Of a stretch of 59,679 bases of DNA, positions 48,518 through 58,545 are shown one piece after another; within the stretch, counting starts at the first letter, position 1; the number at the start of each line of letters is the position of its first letter. The stretch comes from Vicinamibacteria bacterium (lineage in GTDB: Bacteria; Acidobacteriota; Vicinamibacteria; Fen-336), in NCBI GenBank assembly GCA_016934575.1, contig JAFGSN010000108.1, positions 1 through 59,679 of the forward strand, read 5' to 3'. The position numbers and the translations under genes are program-made. Under the pieces are notes generated by a model that did no database searches, was not told the origin of the DNA, and worked only from the letters and a program-made list of their open reading frames with translations.

Positions 48518-48761
48518 TCCTTGATCTTCCTTTCCTCTCAACGCCGCTTGCTCTTCATGCCGCAAGTTGCCGGCGCGCGTCCCGGGCACGCTTGCGGGAC
48601 ATCAAGTCTATCACCGGCGCCTTCTCAAGCCTCGCTCTCCGGCAAAGGCGCGCAGTCTCGGCGCTCCGCTTGACTCGTGCCGTTCAAGCCGCTAGTGTCC
48701 GTGGCCAGGCCGGCCTTCATGCGCCCAGGGCGGGCGCGCTCTCCGGCAGAGGACGACCACG

Positions 48762-49937
48762 ATGAACACGCGCGGGCTGCTCGAAGCGGCCGAAAAATAC
48801 TTGATGTTTGTCACGACCAAGCCGCCCATCGTCATGGAGCGCGGCAAGGGCATGTATCTCTGGGATACCGACGGCCATCGGTATCTCGACTTCGTCGGCG
48901 GTTGGGCCGTGACCTGCCTGGGGCACTCGCATCCGGCCATGACACGGGCGCTGAGCAAGCAGGCGCGCAAGCTCGTATCCGCCAGCCCGGCCTTTCATAA
49001 TCGGACCCAGATTCAGTTCGCGGAGTTGCTCCTGCGCCACACTTGCATGGACAAGGTGTTTTTCGTGAGCACCGGCGCCGAGGCCAACGAGGGCGCCATC
49101 AAGCTCGCGCGTAAGTACGGCAAGACGCACAAAAGCGGCGCCTACGAGATCATCACGGCGCTCGACAGTTTTCACGGCCGTACGCTGGCCACGATGTCGG
49201 CCACGGGCAAGCCGCAGTGGAAGGATCTGTTCGAGCCCAAGGTGCCGGGCTTCATCCATGTTCCCTTGAACGATCTCGCCCGGCTCGAAACCGCGATCAA
49301 CGACAAGACCGTCGCGATCATGCTCGAACCGATCCAGGGCGAGAGCGGCGTCAATCCCGTCGACGTCGGATACATGAGCTCTCTGCGGCGGCTGTGCGAC
49401 GAGCGGGGGATTCTGCTCATTCTGGACGAGATCCAAACCGGCTACGGCCGCACCGGCCGGCTCTTCGGCCACGAGCACTTCGGCGTCGAACCCGACATCA
49501 TGACGCTCGGCAAGGGCATCGGCGGAGGTTTTCCGCTGGCGGCTCTTCTCGCGAAACAACGCTTCTGTGTCTTTGAAAAAGGGGATCAGGGCGGGACATA
49601 CACGGGTCAGTCGCTGGCCATGGCCGCGGGTCTGGCCGTGCTCAAGGAAATTTTGGCGAAGAAACTCTGGGAGCATGCGGCGCGCATGGGCGAATATCTC
49701 ATCGCTCGTCTCCGCGAGATGGAAAAGGACGGCAAGATCCGCGACATCCGCGGCCGCGGCCTGCTCGTCGCCTTCGACATCGAGGGCAAAGCCGGCGAAG
49801 ACGTCGTCGCCGATTGTCTGAAGAAACGGCTCCTTCTCAACTCCCCGCGGCCGGCGACCATTCGACTCATGCCGCCGCTGATCATCGACAAGAAGCACGT
49901 CGACGCCGCGATCACGATTCTACGTTCCGCGATCTGA
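48762..49937 (+). CDS. argD: Acetylornithine-type aminotransferase (class III PLP)
   Basis: YLWDTDGHRYLDFVGGWAVTCLGHSHPAM, FFVSTGAEANEGAIKLARKYG, FHGRTLATMSATGK, LILDEIQTGYGRTG, TLGKGIGGGFPLAALLA. Confidence 0.88.
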   Translation: MNTRGLLEAAEKYLMFVTTKPPIVMERGKGMYLWDTDGHRYLDFVGGWAVTCLGHSHPAMTRALSKQARKLVSASPAFHNRTQIQFAELLLRHTCMDKVFFVSTGAEANEGAIKLARKYGKTHKSGAYEIITALDSFHGRTLATMSATGKPQWKDLFEPKVPGFIHVPLNDLARLETAINDKTVAIMLEPIQGESGVNPVDVGYMSSLRRLCDERGILLILDEIQTGYGRTGRLFGHEHFGVEPDIMTLGKGIGGGFPLAALLAKQRFCVFEKGDQGGTYTGQSLAMAAGLAVLKEILAKKLWEHAARMGEYLIARLREMEKDGKIRDIRGRGLLVAFDIEGKAGEDVVADCLKKRLLLNSPRPATIRLMPPLIIDKKHVDAAITILRSAI

Positions 49938-50080
49938 GCGGCGGCATCATCCGGCGCCCTTATCCGCCCGAAAAAGGGATCGGAGAGCCGAAGTCCGGCG
50001 TTTGTTCCATGAATCGGGCAAGCGCCTTGCGGCGCACGCCGCCGCTTGGGAGCTCCCACGCCGTCCGGCGCCGGGATATT

Positions 50081-50112
50081 GACAACGTCAACATTCATGT
50101 TGTAATGTTGTC
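50081..50112. promoter_or_regulatory. Nested inverted repeat upstream of a TonB-dependent receptor, candidate operator
   Basis: GACAAC-gt-CAACAT-tc-ATGTTG-taat-GTTGTC. Locally AT-rich in a GC-rich background. Confidence 0.45.
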
Positions 50113-50171
50113 GCCGTCAACTACGGCGCCGCCGACGGCGCCTACGCGCCACGGAAAGGACGTATTTCTCT

Positions 50172-52487
50172 ATGACAAGTTCATTCGCCTCGAAAGCGGC
50201 GATCGCAGCATGCGTTCTCGTGACGATCAACGCGAGCGCGGACGAGGAACGGCGTTCAGGCGCCATCCTCGGCGTGATCATGGATGAGACGATACAAGCG
50301 CCGCTGGCAGGGGTCGTCGTCACGATGGATGACGTCGGACAAAGCGTGGAGACGAACGCCGACGGGCGCTTCGAGCTTCAAGGCGTCCCGGCCGGTTCCC
50401 ATCGGTTGTTTGCGACCCGGACGGGCTACTTCCCGAAAATCGAGACGGACGTCGTCGTGACGCGCGGGCGGGATACGCTGATCACGATTCGCATGCAGGC
50501 CGCGCCGAGACTCACCGAGGAAGTGGACGTGCAGGCGTCGTCGTTCAGCCGATCGGGCGATACGGCTTCAAGCGCGTTCAGCATGTCCTATGAGGAGCTG
50601 CGCCGCGCGCCCGGCGCGTTCGGCGGCGACATCACGCGTCTCGTCCAGAGCCTGCCCGGCCTCATCGCCCGGGACGACATGCGCAACGACGTCGTCTCCC
50701 GTGGAGGAAACCCGGCGGAGAACCTCGTTCTGGTCGACGGCATCGAGACGCCCGGACTCAGTCACTTCGGATCACTCGGCGCCGCCACCGGCGGCGTCTC
50801 GATGGTGAACGCCGAGCTGGTCGGAGACGTCTCGTTCATGGCAGGCGGCTTTCCCGCTCAGTATGGGGATCGTCTTTCGTCGGTGCTCGAGGTGTGGCTG
50901 CGCGAGGGCAACCGCAGGCGCTTCGCGAGCGAGTTCGATCTCAGCATGGCCGGCGCGGGATTCGTCCTGGAGGGTCCGCTCGGCGGCCGCGGTTCGTGGA
51001 TGGCAAGCGGTCGGCGCAGCTACGTCGACCTGATCGCCGGCGCTTTCGACGCCTCGGGCATGCCGGTCTACGCCAACTACCAGACGAAGCTCGTCTATGA
51101 CCTCGACGATCGCAACAAACTGAGCTTGATGAGCCTCGGCGGTTGGGAGGACATACGCGTCCGCGTCGAGGATCAGGACGAAGATGACACGAACACCCTG
51201 GACGCCGACCAGACCGGCTGGCGAACGACGACCGGCCTGAGTTGGCGCGCTCTGATGGGCGCTACCGGCGCCTCCACCGTCTCGGTCGCCCACTCCCTGA
51301 CCGCGTACGACACAGTCGCCCGGGATCTCAAGCTTGGCGGAGCGCTCGTGTCGGATAATCGTTCGCGCGAGCGCCAACTGTCATTGAAGCACGATCTCGC
51401 CTTCAGTCTCGGCGCCACCATGTTGCGGACAGGATGGTCGATGAAACGACAGTCGGTCGATTTTGAGCGCGCGAGTCCGCTCGGTGAAGAAGACCCCTAC
51501 TCGACCGATCCGACTCGCGTCAACGCCTACACGTTCGACGAGCGTTCAAGCGCCATGAGCGGCGACGCCTACCTGCATTTCAGCAGGCCGCTCACGAAAT
51601 GGGCGACCCTGTCGCTGGGTGGACGCTACGATTACTTCGACATCAACGCCTCCTCGACCGTCGCGCCGCGCGCCAGTATCGTCTTTCATCCGCTCTCCAG
51701 AATCGATCTAAGCGCGTCGGTAGGCCGCTATTATCAGATGCCCGCGCTCGTTTACATGAAATCTCACGCGGAGAACCTGGCGCTCGAGCCGATCCGCGCC
51801 GATCACGTGGTCGCCGGAGCGGCGTACTATCCGTCGTCCGACGTCAAGCTCACGATCGAGGCCTATGACAAGCGCTACTCCGACTATCCCGTCGCCCGTG
51901 ATTTCCCCTACCTCTCGCTCGCCAACAAAGGAAACGAGTTCGATATCTCGCTCTTCCTGGCGCCGCTCGTCAGCAGCGGAGAAGGGCGGGCGCGCGGCGT
52001 CGAGCTGTATCTCCAGAAAAAGTTCCGCCGCGGTTTCTACGGGCAGGTCAGCTACGCTTTCTCAAAGACCGAGCACGTGGCGCTCGACGGCGTGCGTCGT
52101 CTCGCCGACGTCGATCTACCGCATGTCTTTCAACTTGTCGGAGGAGTGAAGATCACGCCGAGCTTCGAGATCTCCACTCACTTCTGTTATTCCTCGGGGC
52201 CGCCCATGACGCCTTTAATCGCAGATGAGTCGCGCGCGCAGAACCGCATGGTTTTGGACTTCAACCGAATCAACGCCGAGCGCGCGCCTCTCTACCATCG
52301 TCTCGATGTGCGCCTCGACCGCCGATTCTCCTTTGGCTGGGGCAACTTCGTGGCGTATATCGAGGTCGACAACGTCTACGATCGCAAGAACATTCGCTTT
52401 GAAACCTGGAACTCCAACACACGGCAGCGTGAGTTTGAATACCAGGCGGGACTCCTGCCCATTGCCGGCATCAACGTCGAGTTCTGA
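50172..52487 (+). CDS. TonB-dependent receptor with N-terminal carboxypeptidase-regulatory-like domain
   Basis: Signal peptide. SGAILGVIMDETIQAPLAGVVVTMDDVGQSVETNADGRFELQGVPAGSHRL, plug-like DDMRNDVVSRGGNPAENLVLVDGIE, then beta-barrel-like sequence ending in an aromatic residue (VEF). Confidence 0.88.
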   Translation: MTSSFASKAAIAACVLVTINASADEERRSGAILGVIMDETIQAPLAGVVVTMDDVGQSVETNADGRFELQGVPAGSHRLFATRTGYFPKIETDVVVTRGRDTLITIRMQAAPRLTEEVDVQASSFSRSGDTASSAFSMSYEELRRAPGAFGGDITRLVQSLPGLIARDDMRNDVVSRGGNPAENLVLVDGIETPGLSHFGSLGAATGGVSMVNAELVGDVSFMAGGFPAQYGDRLSSVLEVWLREGNRRRFASEFDLSMAGAGFVLEGPLGGRGSWMASGRRSYVDLIAGAFDASGMPVYANYQTKLVYDLDDRNKLSLMSLGGWEDIRVRVEDQDEDDTNTLDADQTGWRTTTGLSWRALMGATGASTVSVAHSLTAYDTVARDLKLGGALVSDNRSRERQLSLKHDLAFSLGATMLRTGWSMKRQSVDFERASPLGEEDPYSTDPTRVNAYTFDERSSAMSGDAYLHFSRPLTKWATLSLGGRYDYFDINASSTVAPRASIVFHPLSRIDLSASVGRYYQMPALVYMKSHAENLALEPIRADHVVAGAAYYPSSDVKLTIEAYDKRYSDYPVARDFPYLSLANKGNEFDISLFLAPLVSSGEGRARGVELYLQKKFRRGFYGQVSYAFSKTEHVALDGVRRLADVDLPHVFQLVGGVKITPSFEISTHFCYSSGPPMTPLIADESRAQNRMVLDFNRINAERAPLYHRLDVRLDRRFSFGWGNFVAYIEVDNVYDRKNIRFETWNSNTRQREFEYQAGLLPIAGINVEF

Positions 52488-52528
52488 ACGTCGGACTCCA
52501 TGCCGCAACGATCGCGGCGGTTGTTGCC

Positions 52529-53926
52529 TTATCGGAAGCCGATATTGCGCGCGGCCAGGGCCAGACCCTCGCGGGCCTGCGTGATCAGCTCCCACCACGA
52601 TCGCGTCGAAAGCGCCCGTCGTATCAGATAGCTCGGCCTGAGGTAGAAACGCAGCACAGCCTTGCGTGTGAGACGCCGTACCTCTTCTCGAGTCAGGACG
52701 CGCGTGGCCATGGCGACCGTGGCGCCGGATTGATCCATGACGCGCGTATCGCCGATCAAACCCTCGGCCCGCGCCTGCTCGCGCAGCGGCGTGCCAAAAC
52801 GCGGCACCGCGACGCTGAACGAGGCGAAATCGAGGGGCAGCGCGCATGCCAGCCGAATCGTGGCCTCGACCGTCTCGCGCGTGTCCTCGGGCAGGCCCAG
52901 AATGAACGTCCCCACGGTGCGGATGCCGGCCTCCCGTACCATTCTCAACCCATGGGCAATCTTGTCGCGGTGATAACCCTTGCGATATGCCTGGAGCGTG
53001 TCCGCCGAAGCCGACTCGACTCCGAGGATGAGCGTGTGGCAGCCGGCCCGGCGCCAGGCGGCGAGGATTTCCGGCGTGAAGACATCGACGCGAGTGAACG
53101 TCGTCCAACCGAGATCCAGGCGTTCCTCCGTCATGCGACGGCAAAGCGCGAGGTTGCGTTCCCGGCGGACACCCCAGGTCTGATCGATGAAGAAGATCTC
53201 GCGCACGCCGGCGGCCTTGAGCCGCCTGAGCTCTTCCATCACGTTGTCGACGCCGCGAAACTTGAAACCCAAACCGCTCATGACACAGAAGCTGCATGAG
53301 TAAGGACATCCGAAGTCCGTCAGGACCGTGGCGAAAGGCCGCGAGCGAGCGAAGCTGAAGTGATAGCGCGGGTTGACGAACAAGTCGTGCCGCGGCAGCG
53401 GGCACTCGAAGGCGGCGCCCCGCGCGCGCGGCCGGCGCGCCGCGCGTATCACGCCGCCGGCGCGGAACACGATCGTCTCGAGGGCGTCCTTGCGGCCGAG
53501 AAGAAACAGCGTCGCGTCGTCGTTGACGAAATCAAGGATGGCGGCGTCGATGAAGGGATTCTCCTCCAGCCAACGCTCCGTGTCGTCCAGAAACACGTCG
53601 CCGCTGCCGATGAAGGTCGTTGTTCCGCCCAGGCGTTCCTTGACGTCCCTGAGAAAAGGAAAATCATAATTCCAGCTCACGGCTCCCGTCAGGAACAAAA
53701 TCGCATCGGGTCGAAGAGCCAGGATCCTCCGGCGACAAGTTTCCTCGTCGAGGCGATCCACCACGGCGTCCAGAACAGCGACGTCGAAGTGCCGCGCCAG
53801 GCGTCCGCTCTGCATGAGCAGATCCACGGGCTCGAAAATGTAGTTCGAGCGCGTCGTCTTGCTGCAGTAATAGTCGCGAACGACGAGGTCGGGCGCCGGC
53901 GGATTGAGGAGCAGGACGCGCTTCAT
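52529..53926 (-). CDS. B12-binding-like radical SAM protein
   Basis: CPYSCSFCVMSGLGFKFRGVDNVMEEL (CxxxCxxC), IFFIDQTWGV, GVESASADTLQAYRKGY. N-terminal Rossmann-like MKRVLLLNPPAPD. Confidence 0.9.
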   Translation of the reverse strand: MKRVLLLNPPAPDLVVRDYYCSKTTRSNYIFEPVDLLMQSGRLARHFDVAVLDAVVDRLDEETCRRRILALRPDAILFLTGAVSWNYDFPFLRDVKERLGGTTTFIGSGDVFLDDTERWLEENPFIDAAILDFVNDDATLFLLGRKDALETIVFRAGGVIRAARRPRARGAAFECPLPRHDLFVNPRYHFSFARSRPFATVLTDFGCPYSCSFCVMSGLGFKFRGVDNVMEELRRLKAAGVREIFFIDQTWGVRRERNLALCRRMTEERLDLGWTTFTRVDVFTPEILAAWRRAGCHTLILGVESASADTLQAYRKGYHRDKIAHGLRMVREAGIRTVGTFILGLPEDTRETVEATIRLACALPLDFASFSVAVPRFGTPLREQARAEGLIGDTRVMDQSGATVAMATRVLTREEVRRLTRKAVLRFYLRPSYLIRRALSTRSWWELITQAREGLALAARNIGFR

Positions 53927-53948
53927 CTTCGAAAATCCCCGGGGACGC

Positions 53949-54806
53949 TCACGCCTCCCGCCGCGCGACGTAAAGCCGCTCGCCGATCGTCACCGTGAAG
54001 CGCGCCTCGCGCAATGCGCGAGGAAGCGTCCGAAAAACGAAAGCCGAAAGACGCGTGAGCGCCGGGACAGGATACGCCCGGAGCAGCGGATCCAGATATG
54101 CCAGCGAAAGGCGCTTGCGCGCGCCCGTCTCTCTCGCCAGTCCGAGCCCGGTGCGCGCCAGCAGGCGACGAAAGGCCGCTCGCGTCGGATAGAAGCGATG
54201 CTCCTCCTTGTAATGCGGCCACGAAGCGCCCATGAGTCGGGCCGTCAGGCTGTCAAGATCAGGGACAGTCACGACAAAAACGCCGCCGGGCCTCAAGACC
54301 TCGGCGACTCGCCGCAGCAGGGCGGCGGGATCGGGATGGTGCTCGACGACGTCGAAGGCCGTGATCACGTCGAACGACGCCGGGGGGTAGGACGCCTCCT
54401 CGATGACGCCTTGCTTGATCCGATCCGGCGCGACGCTCCTGGCGACGCTGACGGCATGAGACGAGATATCCATGCCGAAAGCGTCGAAGCCGCGAGCGAG
54501 CGCCGCCGCCACGAGGTATCCGCCGGCGCAGCCGAGGTCGAGGAGACGCCCGGCGGCGCCCATCGAGATGAGCAGATCCAATCGCATCCCGGCGGTCTCC
54601 TCGCGTTGCATCCAACTCGGGCTCCCGGGTCGCATGTCCCAGGGCGTGAAGTATTCATCATCATAGGTTGCTGCGGGACGGTAGGGGTGAATCGCGACGT
54701 CGAGATAACGCGAGCCGCAATCGTCGCACGCGCGCAGGCTCAGACCGCCCCGGCCGCGGCGCGTTGCAGCGGATGGCGAATCGCACAACGGGCAGACTAT
54801 CGCCAC
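53949..54806 (-). CDS. Class I SAM-dependent methyltransferase with N-terminal zinc-ribbon
   Basis: CPLCDSPSAAT...CDDCGSRYLDVAI, GRLLDLGCAGGYLVAAA, FDVITAFDVVEHHPDPAALLRRVAEVLRPGG. Confidence 0.88.
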   Translation of the reverse strand: MAIVCPLCDSPSAATRRGRGGLSLRACDDCGSRYLDVAIHPYRPAATYDDEYFTPWDMRPGSPSWMQREETAGMRLDLLISMGAAGRLLDLGCAGGYLVAAALARGFDAFGMDISSHAVSVARSVAPDRIKQGVIEEASYPPASFDVITAFDVVEHHPDPAALLRRVAEVLRPGGVFVVTVPDLDSLTARLMGASWPHYKEEHRFYPTRAAFRRLLARTGLGLARETGARKRLSLAYLDPLLRAYPVPALTRLSAFVFRTLPRALREARFTVTIGERLYVARREA

Positions 54807-56053
54807 GCCGCGACCGCCGCCGTCTGGCCCGCCCGATGCTCGCTATGCGAAGAGAGAAGCGCACGGCACGTCTCGATCACGGGCGTGAGACCGATCGCCT
54901 GCACGCACACGTTGCGTCCGTTGCAGGCCGCCGTCTTCGAGTTGTAGACGTTGAGGCACGGGCTGCAGTAAACGCCGGCGTAATGGACCTTCTGTCGAAC
55001 GCCGAGAGGTCCGTAAAGTCCGGGCGTCTCCGGCCCGAAAATCGCCACGCAAGGCGTGTCGACGAGCGTCGCCAGGTGAAGCGGTCCGGAGTCGTTGGTT
55101 AAGAAAAGGGCCGCTCCGCGTAGAGCTTCAGCCAGCTCGGCCAAGCCGAGACGGCCTGCCAGACTCACGACGCGATCGCGCGGACGGCATTGTTCTACGA
55201 CGGACTCGGTATAAGCGGCCTCCGAGGATGCGCCGATGAACACACAGCGCAGGCGTGAATTCTCCGAGAGAAGCGTGCTCACGGCGCTCGCGAAGCGATC
55301 CGCCATCCAGCGGCGCTCCAGACACAGCTCGCTGGCGTTGGGATTGACGAGCAGCATCGGACCGCCGGCGTCGAAACCGGCCCGTGCGACGAGCGCGCCA
55401 TAGGCGCGCGCCGCTTCTTCGTTTCGGGGCAGTCTCGGCAGACGCGGCGGCTCTCTTTCGTCGATCGCCGCGCCCAGAATCTCGGCCTGGGCCAGGAACA
55501 CACGCGTGATGTGTTTTGTCGCGTTGAAGTAAACGGGGTGAGTGAGCAGATTGCCGCGCCAGGCGATGCGCGACCAGTAACCAGCCCGCGTGCGGGCTCC
55601 GGAGAGGTAGGCGACCACGGCCGAAAAACGCGCGAAGAACTCGAGATCGCAAACCACGTCGACCCGAGCGCGCCACAGGCGCCAGACCGCCGCCAGAGTA
55701 TCGACGACCAGACGCCAGAGACGCTTCGTGTCGATCGTCATGACCTCGTCAAAATGTCCGAGCATCTCCGCCAGCTCGCGGTTCTCGCGAAACGTCAGGA
55801 ACACGATGCGCGCCGCGGGGTACAGCGCCCGGACCTTGGCGATCATCGGAGCGGCGAGGATGATGCTCCCCATGCCGAGGTACTTGGTGATCAAGACGAC
55901 ACGAACGCGCTCATGTGGGACCGTACGGCGGCGCAACCGGCCGATGAGAAGCTCGACGACGTCCAGAACGAGGCAGCCGAATCCGCCGGCCCACTGGTCG
56001 ACACGCTTCATGAAATTGACGCGCATATCTCGGTTATCAGCAGGTCTTGGCAA
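54797..56053 (-). CDS. Glycosyltransferase family 9 (heptosyltransferase-like)
   Basis: LITKYLGMGSIILAAPMIAKVRALYPAARIVFLTFRENRE, ALFLTNDSGPLHLATLVDTPCVAIFGPETPGLYGPLG. True start may be the internal Met at MRVNFMKR. Confidence 0.87.
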   Translation of the reverse strand: MPRPADNRDMRVNFMKRVDQWAGGFGCLVLDVVELLIGRLRRRTVPHERVRVVLITKYLGMGSIILAAPMIAKVRALYPAARIVFLTFRENRELAEMLGHFDEVMTIDTKRLWRLVVDTLAAVWRLWRARVDVVCDLEFFARFSAVVAYLSGARTRAGYWSRIAWRGNLLTHPVYFNATKHITRVFLAQAEILGAAIDEREPPRLPRLPRNEEAARAYGALVARAGFDAGGPMLLVNPNASELCLERRWMADRFASAVSTLLSENSRLRCVFIGASSEAAYTESVVEQCRPRDRVVSLAGRLGLAELAEALRGAALFLTNDSGPLHLATLVDTPCVAIFGPETPGLYGPLGVRQKVHYAGVYCSPCLNVYNSKTAACNGRNVCVQAIGLTPVIETCRALLSSHSEHRAGQTAAVAAWR

Positions 56054-56396
56054 TCCAGGCGCCCATCACGACTCATGGCTCTTCATTTCATCATTCCGCC
56101 CGGTCCGACGCTCCGCGAAGCCGCCCTGTTTGCAGCGAAGAATACCATGGCGAAACGCCGCCGGCATCGGCTTGACCTGAAAGAAGGCGCGCGCATAAAC
56201 CCGGCACGGATCGATAGCCGAAGCGTATCGATGCCACTGGATCGAGATCTCCGGCGCATTCTTTTACGCCACGGCGAGACCGCATGACGAGGATACGCTG
56301 TTTCTCCAATGGCACAATGGCACGGAGTCGCTTGAAAGACGACGATCGAGTCGAGTAGCATCCGACCGGACGAATGCAGAGCCGGCGCCAGCGATC

Positions 56397-57368
56397 ATGA
56401 AAGCAATCCGCATTCACGAGCACGGCGGACCCGAGGTTCTGCGCCTCGAGGAAATCGACGATCCTACGATACGCGGCGGCGAAGCGATCGTCCGCGTCGC
56501 AGCCGCGGGAGTCAACTTCATCGATGTCTATCACCGCACGGGACTCTACCGGCCGGCCGAACCGCCTTTCATTCCGGGCGTTGAAGCCGCCGGGCGGGTC
56601 GAGGCCGTCGGGGAGGGCGTCGGTTCCGTGCAAGCGGGCGACATCGTGGCCTTCGCGGGTCCGCTGGGAAGCTACGCCGAGCACGTCGCGGTCGCCGCCG
56701 AACGCCTCGTCGTCGTTCCCGCGGGAATCGACCCGCGTATCGCCGCGGCTGTGATATTGCAGGGCCTCACGGCTCACTATCTGACCGCATCGACTTTTCC
56801 GCTGGAAGACAGCCACACGTGCCTCGTGCACGCGGCGGCCGGCGGAGTGGGCCGGCTCCTATGCCAGATGGCGAAGATGCGCGGAGCGAGGGTCATCGGC
56901 ACCGTATCCTCGGACGACAAGGGGCGAATGGCGCGCAGCGCCGGCGCTGACGACGTCATTCGCTACGACCGTGACGACTTCGAGCAGGCGGTGCGAAATC
57001 TCACCGCTGGACGCGGCGTTGAGGTCGTCTACGACGGTGTCGGCCGATCGACGTATGAAAAGAGCCTGAACTGCCTTGCCGCGCGCGGCATGCTGGTTCT
57101 CTTCGGCAACGCGAGCGGCGCCGTTCCGCCCATCGACCCGCTCGTTCTTTCGAACAAGGGATCCGTGTTCTTGACGAGACCGACTATAGGCCACTATACG
57201 GCAACCCGTGCCGAGCTTCTGCAACGCTCCGCGAACCTGTTCGAATGGGTGCGCCAGGGTCGCTTGAGCGTTCACATCGACCGCGAGCTGCCGCTGGGCG
57301 AGGCCGCGCAGGCACATCGCGATCTCGAAGCACGACGCACGAGCGGCAAGCTACTGCTCGTCCCCTAG
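56397..57368 (+). CDS. Quinone oxidoreductase (zinc-independent MDR family)
   Basis: MKAIRIHEHGGPEVLRLEEI, GVNFIDVYHRTGLYRPAEPPFIPGVEAAGRVEAVGEGV, LVHAAAGGVGRLLCQMAKMRGARVIGTVSSDDK. Confidence 0.93.
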   Translation: MKAIRIHEHGGPEVLRLEEIDDPTIRGGEAIVRVAAAGVNFIDVYHRTGLYRPAEPPFIPGVEAAGRVEAVGEGVGSVQAGDIVAFAGPLGSYAEHVAVAAERLVVVPAGIDPRIAAAVILQGLTAHYLTASTFPLEDSHTCLVHAAAGGVGRLLCQMAKMRGARVIGTVSSDDKGRMARSAGADDVIRYDRDDFEQAVRNLTAGRGVEVVYDGVGRSTYEKSLNCLAARGMLVLFGNASGAVPPIDPLVLSNKGSVFLTRPTIGHYTATRAELLQRSANLFEWVRQGRLSVHIDRELPLGEAAQAHRDLEARRTSGKLLLVP

Positions 57369-57384
57369 TCTCGGACGCCAACGC

Positions 57385-58545
57385 TCACCTCATCTCACGC
57401 AAGAACCAACGCGTCATCAAGCGCCCGACGACATCGTGTCCATGGTCCTCGAAATGCGTGTCTCCGCCGAGATAGAGATCATCGTTGTTCTCCGCCACGT
57501 GCTCCCTGAGCAATGGAAGCAGATCCAGCACCGGAACCTGGCGCTCTCTCGCCCAGATTTTGACGTAGATCTGGGGATAGGCGATGTCCCAGTTTCGACC
57601 GGATTGATGACGGGCATAAACCTGATCCTTGAAAGGAATGCAGACGACTCCGAAGCGCGCTCCGCCAGCGACCGCGATCGCACGCATGCGCTCGAGCGTC
57701 TCGAGCGCCAAGTCCTTCGCCTCGAACGCGACCGGCGGCCACGGCTGCCGAGACCAGAATGTCTCGGTCGTGAATCCCGGCAGCGCCTGAAAGCGCATAC
57801 GTCGATTCTGCAAACCGAACAAACGCATAAGCAACCGGCCCGAGGCGAAAAGGGAGGCATGTCTGCGAACGATGGAGTCGTCGAACGCCTGCTGTGGCGT
57901 GGGATATTCGCGCGATCGACAACACGCGGGAATCCTGTCGAGGATCCTGGGATCCAGATCCGCCGCTCCATTGCGAATGACGAACTTGTCGAGCCCGAGC
58001 CAGGTGTCCCGGAAATCATTGCCGTTGTAACTCGCGACAAGGACGTAATCGGGCGCGAATCGCAGCGTCTCCTCCAGCAACATGAGCTCCATGTCGTCGA
58101 AGCCATATCCGGACACGCCGAAGTTCAGCGCCTCGTATGGCTCTCCAAGCTCGCGATCGAGGACTCCAACAAACGTCCTGGCCGGACTGCCCGCCCAACA
58201 ACCGTAAACGAACGAATCGCCGAGCACCGCGATGCGTTTGACGCCGTTCGCCTTGCGCAAAGCGACGTCACGCCAGCGCATGCCGAATCCGTTCGTCGAG
58301 AAATCGATCGTCCGACCCTTGACGATGGCCGTCAATCTCAGATCAGGAATGTTGCGAAACGAGCCGGTGCCGTTCGGATTAGGCCGAAGCAGCGGCGCCG
58401 TCAGCGACGACCCGGGCGGATGACGGCGACCGCGCTCGATGATCCGCGCCCCGACCTCGAGCGCGAGAAGTGAAAACATCGGCCCGACGACGACGAGCGC
58501 TCCCACGAAGAAGAATCGTCTGAACCGGCCTTTCTTCATCACCAA
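57385..58545 (-). CDS. SGNH/GDSL hydrolase family protein with N-terminal TM segment
   Basis: KRIAVLGDSFVYGCWAGSPARTFVGVLDREL, ALNFGVSGYGFDDMELMLLEE, GGDTHFEDHGHDVVG (DxxH-like). Confidence 0.8.
   Translation of the reverse strand: MVMKKGRFRRFFFVGALVVVGPMFSLLALEVGARIIERGRRHPPGSSLTAPLLRPNPNGTGSFRNIPDLRLTAIVKGRTIDFSTNGFGMRWRDVALRKANGVKRIAVLGDSFVYGCWAGSPARTFVGVLDRELGEPYEALNFGVSGYGFDDMELMLLEETLRFAPDYVLVASYNGNDFRDTWLGLDKFVIRNGAADLDPRILDRIPACCRSREYPTPQQAFDDSIVRRHASLFASGRLLMRLFGLQNRRMRFQALPGFTTETFWSRQPWPPVAFEAKDLALETLERMRAIAVAGGARFGVVCIPFKDQVYARHQSGRNWDIAYPQIYVKIWARERQVPVLDLLPLLREHVAENNDDLYLGGDTHFEDHGHDVVGRLMTRWFLREMR

Noticed and set aside
52215-53405. 396-aa minus-strand ORF overlapping the TonB receptor and radical SAM genes
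   Set aside because: Out-of-frame reading of the radical SAM gene with low-complexity Arg/Gly/Ala composition and no motif.
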